Below, piece by piece: positions 25,136 through 33,372 of a stretch of 64,000 bases of DNA; the first letter of the stretch is position 1, and each line of letters begins with the position of its first letter. Source of the DNA: CAWGLW01 sp963823525 (lineage in GTDB: Bacteria > Pseudomonadota > Gammaproteobacteria > Steroidobacterales > Steroidobacteraceae). The position numbers and the translations under genes were made by a program. The notes beneath the pieces are model-generated. The model ran no database searches and was not told the DNA's origin. It saw only the letters and a list, made by a program, of their open reading frames with translations. Where the stretch lies: assembly GCA_963823525.1 (NCBI GenBank), contig CAWGLW010000001.1:372001-436000 (forward strand), given 5' to 3'.

Positions 25136-26122
25136 TCATGGAATCGGAACGCACATCAGGTCGTCCGCCACGCTGACCCTGCCATTGAACTCGGCACGCA
25201 CTCGGGCGGTCGATTCGTCCAGACCGGCGAGGCTACGGCGCATCAGGTGCGACAGGAGCAGGTGCTTCACGCCCGCCGACGCCGCGCCCCGCCCAATGCG
25301 CGCCGGCGCCGCGTGAAGATCGAGGGCAGGTCCCCTGGCTCCCTGAGGCACGGCCATGTTCGCTATCAGCAGGTCTGCCCCCCTGGCCAAACCCCAGAAT
25401 CCCTCGGTTCGACCATCATGATCGCCGGAAAAGACAACATGGCGCCCGCCCGTGCTCACGCGGTACGCAACCGCCGGTACGGGGCCATGACGCACGCCGA
25501 TCGCCTCGACGTGCAGACGTGGATCGCTCAGCACGACCGTCCGTTCGCCAGGCTCGGCGGCAAGCTCGACCGGGACCAGTTCAAATTGTCCCCCGGTGCC
25601 GTCGAGCGCGCCGCCCAGGTAGCGAAACGGCGCAGCTTCGCCGAACAGTCCACTGAGGTACTCAATCAGCCCTGGGAATCGTTGATTCCCTGAGGGCCCG
25701 CTGACCGGCAAGGCGCGTTCCCGACTGGAAAAGTACCCCGCCTTGACCAACGCCGGCAGTTCCGCCGCATGATCGACGTGCAGGTGAGTCAGGGCGAGCC
25801 ATTCAAGATCCGCAAGCGCGGCACCGGTCTGCCCAAAACGCAGCAGGCTGCCGCTGCCAGCATCGACCATCAGCCGCGCGACGCCGTCGACCCATAGCAG
25901 GTAGCCGGAACTGGCCCGCCCGCCTGACAGCTCCGGCCCGCCCGAACCGAGCACCTGGACGGCCACCGGGGCGCTCTGGCCACAACGCGTCGCATCGCGC
26001 CCGAGATCCGCCCCCGCGGCGGCCAGGCTCACCCCACACAGGGCTGCTGCCGCTGCCAGTCGCCGGCGGAAACGGCCCGAATACAGAGGGGTTCGCGAGG
26101 ACGAAGTGGCGACGCCCTGCAC
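25136..26122 (-). CDS. Exported MBL-fold hydrolase
   Basis: The 328-residue protein carries an N-terminal arginine-rich, hydrophobic signal segment (about 15-37) and then a metallo-beta-lactamase fold: LTHLHVDHAAEL is the zinc motif HxHxDH and FSGDHDG the later metal aspartate, with a final histidine in LLSHL. It resembles RNase Z/arylsulfatase-like MBL enzymes but is exported, so a periplasmic ester or sulfate-ester hydrolase is likelier than a tRNase. GTG 26122 starts two bases after the YbaY-like stop, so the two form an operon. Confidence 0.82.
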   Translation of the reverse strand: MQGVATSSSRTPLYSGRFRRRLAAAAALCGVSLAAAGADLGRDATRCGQSAPVAVQVLGSGGPELSGGRASSGYLLWVDGVARLMVDAGSGSLLRFGQTGAALADLEWLALTHLHVDHAAELPALVKAGYFSSRERALPVSGPSGNQRFPGLIEYLSGLFGEAAPFRYLGGALDGTGGQFELVPVELAAEPGERTVVLSDPRLHVEAIGVRHGPVPAVAYRVSTGGRHVVFSGDHDGRTEGFWGLARGADLLIANMAVPQGARGPALDLHAAPARIGRGAASAGVKHLLLSHLMRRSLAGLDESTARVRAEFNGRVSVADDLMCVPIP

Positions 26123-26124
26123 GC

Positions 26125-26544
26125 TCAGCGCTTGACCGGCACAACTTTCAGGTCGATGCCATCCGTGGGCGCACCCCGAGTCAGTACCGGGTGAACCGTA
26201 TCGTTGATCCAGAGCAACTGACCGTCCTGTTCGATTCGAGCCGACACCGAATACATCATGCGCTCATCAATCACCGATGAATCGTATTCAATCGCGAAGG
26301 GTATCGGCACCTGCCGACCCTTCGTCTCTATGCGTTGCTCGCCGAGCAATTCGGCCTTCACGTCCATCTTCGAGATGTCCTGCAGGCTAACCGTCACGAC
26401 CGCGTCCGGCGGCAGGGCGATACGCTGTAAGTAAATCACGTTCCCGCTGAGGACCGCGCTGGCCGTCGGTTTCGTGTCCGGCATGTCCGTGCACCCAATA
26501 AAAAGAAAGCTGCTGAGAAGTGCAGCCGCAGTAATGTTTCTCAT
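26125..26544 (-). CDS. YbaY-like lipoprotein
   Basis: The 139-residue protein has a lipoprotein signal (LLSSFLFIGC, lipidated cysteine at 19) and then a beta-rich YbaY-type domain: VLSGNVIYLQRIALPPDAVVTVSLQD is the typical opening, followed by PFAIEYD and YSVSARIEQDGQLLWINDT. YbaY proteins are outer-membrane lipoproteins linked to envelope maintenance. GGAG precedes ATG 26544. Co-directional with the MBL hydrolase. Confidence 0.82.
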   Translation of the reverse strand: MRNITAAALLSSFLFIGCTDMPDTKPTASAVLSGNVIYLQRIALPPDAVVTVSLQDISKMDVKAELLGEQRIETKGRQVPIPFAIEYDSSVIDERMMYSVSARIEQDGQLLWINDTVHPVLTRGAPTDGIDLKVVPVKR

Positions 26545-26756
26545 TCGTTCTCCGATCTGGCCGCAGACATCGCGACCGGACTGCCGCCGCACTATGCCAC
26601 GAATTGTCTCTATCACAAGGCTGATACAGGCGCAGGTGCCATTGTCTCCGGTCCATCGTCGAACCGCATCGCGTATCGCCCCTGGCATAACCGATCGGAG
26701 TGGAACGAGCCCGCCATCGCAGTAGAATCGCGGGTTTACCCACCCGGTTGTCGACG

Positions 26757-28529
26757 GTGCCAGATACGCAAAAACAATCAATCGCTCGCCCGAAAGGACG
26801 CAACGGCCTTTCGATCGCGCTCGCTGGCAGCGGTGGCGCCGGGATCCTGACCGCCGGCAACATACTGCTCGAAGCCGCCGCGAGCGCCGGCTACTACGTG
26901 CTGATGACCCGGTCGTCCGGGCCGCAGATTCGCGGCGGGGAATCCGCGGCCATGCTGCGTATCGCCACGCACCCCATCGAGTGCATGGAGGATCGTTTCG
27001 ATGTGCTCGCAACCGTCGACTGGGAAAATGTGGATCGCTTCAACGCCGAAATTCCTCTCGGCGCGGAGAGCCTTATCATCGGTGACCCGGAGCGCGGTGA
27101 AACACCGGCGAATTTCAAATTGAGCGGTGCGCGATGCGTCGATGTGCCATTAAAAAGTGCGGCAAAGGCGATATCGGGGGGACGCCCGAACATGCTGCTG
27201 GCCGGACTCGTCGCAGCGCTGATCGGTTTGCCTGAAGCATCGGTCGCGGGCGCCATTCGGAAGTCACTGGCCGGCCGCCCGGATTCGATTGAACCCGGCG
27301 TCGCGGCTGCAGGCGCCGCTCGCAGCATGATCGAATCGCGGCCGGAGCTGGCCGGGGAATCGCAGCGCCTCGCCCTGGCCAGGATTTCGCCGCCGAACAC
27401 ATCACGCTGGTTGCTGACCGGGAATGAGGCAGCCGGCCTGGGGGCGATCCGTGGCGGCGTGCGTTTCGCGGCCGCCTACCCGATCACACCGGCCACCGAG
27501 CTGCTCGAATGGATCAGCGCGGCCCTCACCGAGGTGGGCGGCGTACTTGTGCAGGCCGAGGATGAACTCGCCTCGATCAACATGGCTCTCGGCGCCTCGT
27601 TCGGCGGCATACCGGCACTGACCGCCACCTCGGGCCCGGGGCTTTCGCTGATGGTCGAGTCGCTCGGTCTGGCGGTGGCCGCGGAGATCCCGGTCGTCGT
27701 CGTGGATGTGATGCGCGTGGGACCCTCGACCGGCATTCCGACGAAGTCCGAACAGGGCGACCTTAACCTCTCGCTTTACGGGCTGCACGGTGATGCGCCG
27801 CACCTCGTACTGGCGCCCAATTCCGTCGCCGACTGCCTGCGCACGACCGAGTGGGCCGTGCACCTCGCCGAATCGCTGCAGTCTCCGGCGATCGTCCTTT
27901 CAGACCAGTTCATGGGTCAATCGCGTGCCTCGATCGACCCTCCGACACAAGCGCCACGCGACGGACATCGGCTCGTGGCAAAGGCCGGGGCCATTGATTA
28001 CGCACGTTATGCGCTGACCGACTCCGGCATCTCGCCAATGGCCATACCGGGCACCTCGGGCACCGCCTACACGGCCGATGGGCTCGAACACAGTCCGCGA
28101 GGTACACCGTCCTCCCAGGCCGCCGATCACCTTGCACAATCGGAGAAGCGGCTTCGGAAACTCGACAGCGCCGACTACTCGGCTCACTGGGCCGACGTGG
28201 ACGGCGACGGCGATCTTGCGGTGATTACTTTCGGATCCTGCACCGGGCCGGTGCGTGAAGCGGCAGCACGCGCCGCGGCCGACGGTGTAACGGTGCGTGT
28301 CATCTCACTGCGGCTGCTGGCGCCCGCGCAACCGGCGCTGCTGGCTGAGGTTCTCAACGGCTGCCGCAAGGCGCTGGTAATCGAACAGAATCATAGCGGG
28401 CAGCTCTACGGCTACCTGCGAAGCCATTTTGATTTACCGGGCGACAGCAGCAGTCTGCGCAAACCTGGCGCATTGCAGTTTTCACCGGGCGAAATTCATC
28501 GCCATCTGCTCGACTGGGGACGCGCGTGA
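26757..28529 (+). CDS. korA: 2-oxoacid:ferredoxin oxidoreductase, fused gamma-alpha subunit
   Basis: The 590-residue protein joins a gamma domain (about 18-205; GSGGAGILTAGNILLEAA, SGPQIRGGES) to an alpha domain beginning LTGNEAAGLGAIRGG with YPITPATELLEW and LATSGPG-like ALTATSGPGLSL, the pyrimidine half of the thiamine-diphosphate site. Such KorA/OorA subunits oxidise 2-oxoglutarate, or make it from succinyl-CoA, with ferredoxin as electron partner. No Fe-S ligands are in this subunit, as in the two-subunit oxygen-tolerant type. GTG 26757 was chosen; the korB GTG overlaps its stop by four bases. Confidence 0.92.
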   Translation: MPDTQKQSIARPKGRNGLSIALAGSGGAGILTAGNILLEAAASAGYYVLMTRSSGPQIRGGESAAMLRIATHPIECMEDRFDVLATVDWENVDRFNAEIPLGAESLIIGDPERGETPANFKLSGARCVDVPLKSAAKAISGGRPNMLLAGLVAALIGLPEASVAGAIRKSLAGRPDSIEPGVAAAGAARSMIESRPELAGESQRLALARISPPNTSRWLLTGNEAAGLGAIRGGVRFAAAYPITPATELLEWISAALTEVGGVLVQAEDELASINMALGASFGGIPALTATSGPGLSLMVESLGLAVAAEIPVVVVDVMRVGPSTGIPTKSEQGDLNLSLYGLHGDAPHLVLAPNSVADCLRTTEWAVHLAESLQSPAIVLSDQFMGQSRASIDPPTQAPRDGHRLVAKAGAIDYARYALTDSGISPMAIPGTSGTAYTADGLEHSPRGTPSSQAADHLAQSEKRLRKLDSADYSAHWADVDGDGDLAVITFGSCTGPVREAAARAAADGVTVRVISLRLLAPAQPALLAEVLNGCRKALVIEQNHSGQLYGYLRSHFDLPGDSSSLRKPGALQFSPGEIHRHLLDWGRA

Positions 28530-29368
28530 ACCAACAAGCCACACTCAACACACCGGCATTGTCGCCAGCGGACTTCAAGTCGGCCGTCAAGCCCGTCTGG
28601 TGCCCCGGTTGCGGCGACTTCGCGGTCGTCAATGCCCTCGGTAAGGCCCTGGCCCGGATGCAGCTTCGGCCGGAAGACGTCGCCGTCGTCTCTGGCATCG
28701 GTTGCTCTTCGCGGATTCCTGCCTACACGGCCTGCTACGGCTTCCATGGCGTGCACGGCCGCTCGTTGCCCACGGCCACGGGACTGAAGATTGCGCGCCC
28801 CGACCTGACGGTTATCGTCACGGGCGGCGATGGTGACGGCTACTCGATCGGCGGCAATCACTTCCTGCACGCCTGCCGGCGCAACGTCGACATGACCTAT
28901 ATCGTAATGGACAACCGCGTCTACGGAATGACAAAGGGCCAGGCCTCGCCGACCACCGAGCCGCAGTGGAATTCGAAGCTCACGCCGCAGGGCAGCGGAC
29001 TGCGGGAGTTTCAGCCGATGGTGATCGCACTGGCGTCCGGTGCCAATTTCATTGCCCGCGCTTACACGGGCGATCCGAATGGACTGGCTGACATGATCGT
29101 GCAGGCCGTACAGAGTCCCGGCTTTTCGTTCATCGAAGTGCTCTCGCCATGCATCACCTACCGGCCGGAGCAGCGGGACTGGAAAAAGCAGGTGCAGCGA
29201 GATGCCTTGACACCGACAGGCGATGCGGCCGAAGCGGCCATGCAGGTGCTGCGCAATGATCCGCTGGCGCTTGGCGTTCTCTACCGCGGCCAGCGTGCCG
29301 CTTACGAACCGCACGCAGCTGGCGAGGCGCGGCCCGTGGCTGAGCTCGAAGCGAGGTTTGTCGTATGA
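28526..29368 (+). CDS. korB: 2-oxoacid:ferredoxin oxidoreductase, beta subunit
   Basis: The 280-residue protein has KPVWCPGCGDFAVVNAL (cysteines for the 4Fe-4S cluster, with a further CSSRIP and CITYRPEQ) and the thiamine-diphosphate motif GDGDGYSIGGNHFLHACRRN. It catalyses decarboxylation and CoA transfer with KorA and passes electrons to ferredoxin. It overlaps korA by four bases and the ferritin-like gene by four bases, so all three are translated together. Confidence 0.94.
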   Translation: MNQQATLNTPALSPADFKSAVKPVWCPGCGDFAVVNALGKALARMQLRPEDVAVVSGIGCSSRIPAYTACYGFHGVHGRSLPTATGLKIARPDLTVIVTGGDGDGYSIGGNHFLHACRRNVDMTYIVMDNRVYGMTKGQASPTTEPQWNSKLTPQGSGLREFQPMVIALASGANFIARAYTGDPNGLADMIVQAVQSPGFSFIEVLSPCITYRPEQRDWKKQVQRDALTPTGDAAEAAMQVLRNDPLALGVLYRGQRAAYEPHAAGEARPVAELEARFVV

Positions 29369-29892
29369 AGGATCCGAAACCGACCGCCCGATTGCCACAA
29401 ACGGTTGAGGAGTTCCTTGCCTGTGCTTATGCAATGGAGGTCGAGGCCTCGGACCGCTATGCCGAACTCGCCGAGCAAATGGACAGCCATCACAACCAGG
29501 CCGTGGCCGAGCTGTTCGCCAAACTTTCGCGGATCGAAGGCCTGCACCGTGACCAGATCATGGCGAAGGCGGGCTGGACGTCACCCCCAGATACCGGGGT
29601 TTTCCGATGGGAATCGCCCGAAGGTGCAGAGACGACAGACTACGGTGACCTGCACTACCTGATGCAGCCATGGCACGCGCTGAAACTTGCCGAGCACAAT
29701 GAGCGGCGTGCGGCTGAGTTCTTCCAGCGTTTTGCCGAGGCTGATCTGCCCGCCGGGGTAAAAAACGAAGCGGCAGAAATGGCCGAGGAAGAACGCGACC
29801 ATGTGCGACTGATCCAGGAGTGGCTGAAACGCGTTCCGGAAGCCGATACCGACTGGGACGACGATCTCGACCCGCCACAAGTGGTTGACTGA
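29365..29892 (+). CDS. Ferritin-like (rubrerythrin-type) protein coupled to KorAB
   Basis: The 175-residue protein is a four-helix diiron-type protein: FLACAYAMEVEASDRYAELAEQM, KLSRIEGLHRDQI, LKLAEHNERRAAEFFQRFAE and EMAEEERDHVRLIQEWL provide the Glu/His ligands expected for a ferritin-like site. No rubredoxin CxxC domain is present. Co-translation with korAB suggests it protects the oxygen-sensitive cluster or removes peroxide (inference). Confidence 0.8.
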   Translation: MKDPKPTARLPQTVEEFLACAYAMEVEASDRYAELAEQMDSHHNQAVAELFAKLSRIEGLHRDQIMAKAGWTSPPDTGVFRWESPEGAETTDYGDLHYLMQPWHALKLAEHNERRAAEFFQRFAEADLPAGVKNEAAEMAEEERDHVRLIQEWLKRVPEADTDWDDDLDPPQVVD

Positions 29893-29953
29893 TCGTTCGT
29901 AACGAGCCCGTCGATATCGCGGTAACTACAGATTCAGTTTATTCCCAGGTCCA

Positions 29954-29983
29954 TTAGTATTCATTAGCATTTTCTAATACTAA
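29954..29983. promoter_or_regulatory. Nested palindromes downstream of the korAB operon
   Basis: TTAGTATT (29954-29961) and AATACTAA (29976-29983) form perfect 8-base arms. Inside them ATTAG (29963-29967) and CTAAT (29974-29978) form a second inverted repeat, the ATTAG-N6-CTAAT pattern also seen at 330-345. The patch is AT-rich in a GC-rich genome, 62 bases after the ferritin-like stop and about 130 before the DUF2157 gene. It may be an operator; no regulator is adjacent. Confidence 0.4.
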
Positions 29984-30114
29984 AGAGGGCCATGCCGTGA
30001 CATCGATGATTCAGGCGGCACCGCGCGGCTGGAAACGCGAACGCTGCTGAGCCCGCGTTTTTACTTCAACGCACGCAGCTGCTCGATTCGGCCGGGCCGC
30101 GAGGCAAGGCTGCG

Positions 30115-31308
30115 GTGGCCACAGGGTGCGGGCTATTCGGGACTCATTTGAACTCATCGCTCGAAAGACAATTGCACGACTGGCTGGCGGCGGGGACCAT
30201 CGACGCCGCCACGGCAGATCGAATTCGCGCATACGAGGAGACACGACAGCCACGGGATGAGGCCCCCGCGGGGCGCCATCGGGCGACCAGCATTGCTTTC
30301 GGGCTGGGTGGTATCGCGTTGGCAGCCGGCATTCTGCTGTTCGTGGCGGCCAATTGGTCAATGCTCGGACCGGTCGCGCGCGTGGCCGTGCTGGTTGCTT
30401 CGATTTTCGTGTTGCACGGCTGCGCCGGCCTGACCCGCACACGCCTGCCGGCCTTGTCGACATCGCTGCATGCCGCCGGCACGGCCGCGTTCGGTGCGGC
30501 GGTTTTTCTCGCCGGTCAGACTTTCCATCTTTCGGAGTCCTGGCCCGATGGCGTGCTGCTCTGGGCCCTTGGCGCGGTCGCCGCATGGTGGGTCCTGCGT
30601 GACTGGCCGCATGTGTTGTGGGTCGCCGTCCTCGTCCCGGCATGGCTGGTGGCTGCATGGGTCCCGGCCGACGCGGTGACTCGCGGCGTCGTGGCGGCCT
30701 TCGGGCTCGTCCTGCTCAGCCTGGCCTACCTTTCGGCGGTCGATACAGCACAACACGACACCGACGACCGGCGCGCACTGGCACGGCTCGGGGCCTTCGG
30801 CGTCGTGTTGACGGGAGTCGTGTTTGCACAGTTGAGCGCAGCGCACTTCAGCTTTCAACAAGGCGAGCGGTTCCCTGCAGGTCCGCCCTTGTGGTCGGCC
30901 GAGCTGGCGCCCGGCTGGATCGTCGCGCTGGCCGGGCCGCTGGCCCTGTCCGGGTACCTGGGTCGGCACAGAGCCTGGCCGATGCTGGTTGCGGCCGGGC
31001 TGATGCTCCTGGTTCTCATGCTGGACGCCCGCCAGCCATGGCAGGAGTCGATGGTGTACCTGATCTTCGCGATCGGCTCGGCCGGGCTGGTCGCCTGGGG
31101 GCTGCGCGATGACGACCGGCTACGGGTCAACGCAGGCATCCTGTGCTTTGCATTGACGCTGTTCTTTTTCTACTTCGCCAGCCTGTACGACCGGCTGGGC
31201 CGAGCGCTGGGCCTGATCGGCATCGGCCTGCTGCTGATCGGCGGTGGCTGGTTGCTGGAACGCACCCGAAGGCGCCTGCTGCGCCGTATCGAGCGAACGG
31301 CTGAATGA
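30115..31308 (+). CDS. DUF2157 multi-pass membrane protein
   Basis: The protein opens with a soluble helical stretch (LERQLHDWLAAGTIDAATADRIRAYE) typical of DUF2157, then about ten to eleven transmembrane helices, ending in a basic tail RTRRRLLRRIERTAE. Function unknown. It overlaps the following GDYXXLXY gene by four bases; the two families regularly occur together. GTG 30115 gives 397 residues; TTG 30148, just before the conserved helix, is a plausible alternative. Confidence 0.82.
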   Translation: MATGCGLFGTHLNSSLERQLHDWLAAGTIDAATADRIRAYEETRQPRDEAPAGRHRATSIAFGLGGIALAAGILLFVAANWSMLGPVARVAVLVASIFVLHGCAGLTRTRLPALSTSLHAAGTAAFGAAVFLAGQTFHLSESWPDGVLLWALGAVAAWWVLRDWPHVLWVAVLVPAWLVAAWVPADAVTRGVVAAFGLVLLSLAYLSAVDTAQHDTDDRRALARLGAFGVVLTGVVFAQLSAAHFSFQQGERFPAGPPLWSAELAPGWIVALAGPLALSGYLGRHRAWPMLVAAGLMLLVLMLDARQPWQESMVYLIFAIGSAGLVAWGLRDDDRLRVNAGILCFALTLFFFYFASLYDRLGRALGLIGIGLLLIGGGWLLERTRRRLLRRIERTAE

Positions 31309-31910
31309 GTACGACCGACAACGGCACTCGCCAGCCGCTTCGCCGGGCGCTGCTCGTCATCATGGCCCAGGTGCTGCTGTTGGGCGCGGTTTACGGCAAG
31401 CTTCTCTACGATCGCGAGACCCTGCCGCGCGCCTGGGCGCCAATGCTGGGCCTGGATCCGGAACTGCCGATCCGGGGGCGCTACGTGGCGCTGAACGCCG
31501 TCGTCGAGATACCCGATGGCGACGCCGCCTGGCGGCAGCAGCAACGATCGGAGCCGGAGCTTGCGCCCGGCACCACCAAGCACCTCGAAATCAACTTGCG
31601 GGTAGACACTGCGAGGCAGGTCCTCCAGGGGATCCCAACACAGACGCCGGACGCCTCGGGCGATGACCTCCGGCTGCGCGGGCGCACCCGACCCGTCGTT
31701 CGTGAAATGCAACTCGCCGACGGCAGCGTACGCTGGGTCCTCACCGAGCCGATCGCTTTTTTCCTCCCGGAGCACGCCCCCGACCCGACCGTCCGCGCGC
31801 CGGATGAGGAACTCTGGGCCGAGGTGACCCTCACCCCGGCCAACCGCTTGCGGCCGATCCGCCTCGCACTGCGTGAAGGCAATCAGTTCCTTCCCTTGCC
31901 CAGCCGTTGA
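31305..31910 (+). CDS. GDYXXLXY-domain protein
   Basis: The 201-residue protein has one N-terminal transmembrane segment (about 14-34) followed by IRGRYVALNAVVEIP, the family's namesake motif with R replacing the usual aspartate, and a beta-rich extracytoplasmic domain ending in RLRPIRLAL. Its start overlaps the DUF2157 stop, so the two probably act as a unit in the membrane. Function is unknown. Confidence 0.82.
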   Translation: MSTTDNGTRQPLRRALLVIMAQVLLLGAVYGKLLYDRETLPRAWAPMLGLDPELPIRGRYVALNAVVEIPDGDAAWRQQQRSEPELAPGTTKHLEINLRVDTARQVLQGIPTQTPDASGDDLRLRGRTRPVVREMQLADGSVRWVLTEPIAFFLPEHAPDPTVRAPDEELWAEVTLTPANRLRPIRLALREGNQFLPLPSR

Positions 31911-31979
31911 AAGCGTCGCACCAACCTTCCCGGGGCCACGCCGATGCCCCGGAGCAAAGAGCCTCGTGGAAAATACCTA

Positions 31980-32002
31980 AATACGAATCGTTTGCATTCG
32001 TA
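31980..32002. promoter_or_regulatory. Fur-box-like palindrome upstream of bfd
   Basis: AATACGAATCGTTTGCATT (31980-31998) matches 14 of 19 positions of the Fur consensus AATGAGAATCATTCTCATT as I recall it. The arms TACGAAT (31982-31988) and ATTCGTA (31996-32002) are a perfect inverted repeat. It lies about 40 bases before the bfd ATG, as expected for iron-dependent repression of bacterioferritin-associated ferredoxin. Confidence 0.6.
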
Positions 32003-32040
32003 GTCGGAACCGGCTAATCTCGCGCCTGAGGTAAGTCATC

Positions 32041-32232
32041 ATGTATGTCTGTCTCTGTCACGGAATCTCGGAGAAAAGCCTGACTCAGGCTATCCAGGAA
32101 GGCGCACGCTCGTTCGAACAGCTGCAATCCTGCACTGGGGTAGCCACCTGTTGCGGCGCCTGTGAGCCCTGCGCGAGAGAAATTCTTGACGATAAGCTTG
32201 ATTCACCAGCCGGATCCCATCACGCTTCGTGA
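32041..32232 (+). CDS. bfd: Bacterioferritin-associated ferredoxin
   Basis: The 63-residue protein begins MYVCLCHGISEKSL with CxC and continues with CTGVATCCGACEPC, giving the CxC...CxxC set for its 2Fe-2S cluster. Bfd docks on bacterioferritin and donates electrons so that stored Fe(III) is released as Fe(II). bfr follows 49 bases downstream, and a Fur-like site precedes the gene, implying induction under iron limitation. Confidence 0.95.
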   Translation: MYVCLCHGISEKSLTQAIQEGARSFEQLQSCTGVATCCGACEPCAREILDDKLDSPAGSHHAS

Positions 32233-32281
32233 CTGGCAGGCGGTTTCCGCCACCCCCACCGAATACACGGAGTGAATCGTC

Positions 32282-32758
32282 ATGAAGGGCGACGCCACAG
32301 TCATCAAGCACCTCAACAAGATCCTCAAGAATGAATTGACCGCCATCAACCAGTACTTCCTGCACTCGCGCATGTTGAAGGACTGGGGTCTTGGCAAGCT
32401 CGGTGACTACGTTCACTCGGAATCGATTGATGAAATGAAGCATGCAGACGCGCTGATCGAGCGCATCCTGTTTCTCGAGGGCCTTCCGAACCTGCAGGAC
32501 CTCGGCAAGCTGATGATCGGCGAGAGCGTCAGGGAAATCCTCGAATGCGACCTCAAGCTCGAGCAGATCGCGCATCCTGATCTCAAGGCCGCCGTGGCCC
32601 ATTGTGAAAAAGTGGGCGATTTCGTCAGCCGTGAGCTTCTCGAGAGCATCCTGACCTCCGAGGAAGAACACATCGACTACCTGGAGACCCAGCTCGAGCT
32701 GATCGAGCGCATCGGCGCCGAGAACTACTCTCAGTCACAGATGAAAACTGGCGCCTGA
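32282..32758 (+). CDS. bfr: Bacterioferritin
   Basis: The 158-residue four-helix protein has the ferroxidase ligands in NELTAINQYF (E18), SESIDEMKHAD (E51, H54), the downstream E94 region and ESILTSEEEHIDYLE (E127, H130), and the haem-binding methionine M52. It assembles as a 24-mer that oxidises and stores iron. The preceding bfd gene provides the release partner. Confidence 0.96.
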   Translation: MKGDATVIKHLNKILKNELTAINQYFLHSRMLKDWGLGKLGDYVHSESIDEMKHADALIERILFLEGLPNLQDLGKLMIGESVREILECDLKLEQIAHPDLKAAVAHCEKVGDFVSRELLESILTSEEEHIDYLETQLELIERIGAENYSQSQMKTGA

Positions 32759-32770
32759 GCAGCGTTTCGC

Positions 32771-32784
32771 GGCCCTGCCGGGCC
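32771..32784. terminator. Short GC hairpin after bfr
   Basis: GGCCCtgccGGGCC lies 12 bases after the bfr stop, between two convergent genes. The stem is short and lacks a T-run; it may serve as a weak bidirectional terminator. Confidence 0.35.
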
Positions 32785-32790
32785 GGACCA

Positions 32791-33174
32791 CTATTGCGCT
32801 GTGCCAGCGGGCGGGGCGTCGGAAGGGTTTCTCTCGGCAGGCCGTATGACCGATTCGGTCGGGCTTGCGGAAACCGGTATCACTGGCGGCGCGGGTGTTG
32901 CAGGATCCTCACCTGGAACCACGTAGACCGGCATCGGCTCGCCGGGCTCCTGCGTCTGCTCCTCATCCACGAGTTCTAGCACCTTCTGGACACTGGTGAG
33001 GAAATTCGAGAAGCCTGTCATCAGGAACAGAACCAGCCCGATCGCCATCGCTGCCGCGACAATCCGCGGCAGGATCTGCTTCGGCGGCTTTTCGCGATCG
33101 CGCTCGAGCCCGGCCCGCGCACGCTCCATCAGCGCACGCTGCAGTTCTGTCGGCTGACCCGGGTGCTCGGACAT
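32791..33174 (-). CDS. Single-pass membrane protein, unknown function
   Basis: The 127-residue protein has a basic cytoplasmic N-terminus (residues 1-35), one transmembrane helix (about 36-56: ILPRIVAAAMAIGLVLFLMTG), a short helix SNFLTSVQKVLELVDEEQ and a long proline/alanine/threonine-rich tail. I do not recognise the family. ATG 33174 gives the most natural N-terminus. No operon partner is obvious. Confidence 0.6.
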   Translation of the reverse strand: MSEHPGQPTELQRALMERARAGLERDREKPPKQILPRIVAAAMAIGLVLFLMTGFSNFLTSVQKVLELVDEEQTQEPGEPMPVYVVPGEDPATPAPPVIPVSASPTESVIRPAERNPSDAPPAGTAQ

Positions 33175-33372
33175 ACGCTTGGCTTTCCTTGAACGAGGCG
33201 CGCAGGGTACCCGCCTTCGCCGCTGCCGTGAACCGGGCGCTGCCCGCCGGGTCAACTTGCCGTGGTCCTCGAGGCGGCTCCATTGACCGATGATTCGCGC
33301 CGGAGTCCCGGCCGGCGGCAGGACGGACCCTTTTGCGCTCCGCCGCGGGATGGGACCCGAGCCCCGGCGAGT

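Noticed and set aside
29993..30046. Tiny frames after the palindrome beyond korAB
   Set aside because: ATG at 29993 stops after two codons and the next gives 13 residues without any feature.
30061..30132. Short leftward frame ending RPGRIEQLRALK
   Set aside because: It looks like a protein C-terminus but only 23 codons are open before a TAG and there is no start; probably chance or a minimal relic.
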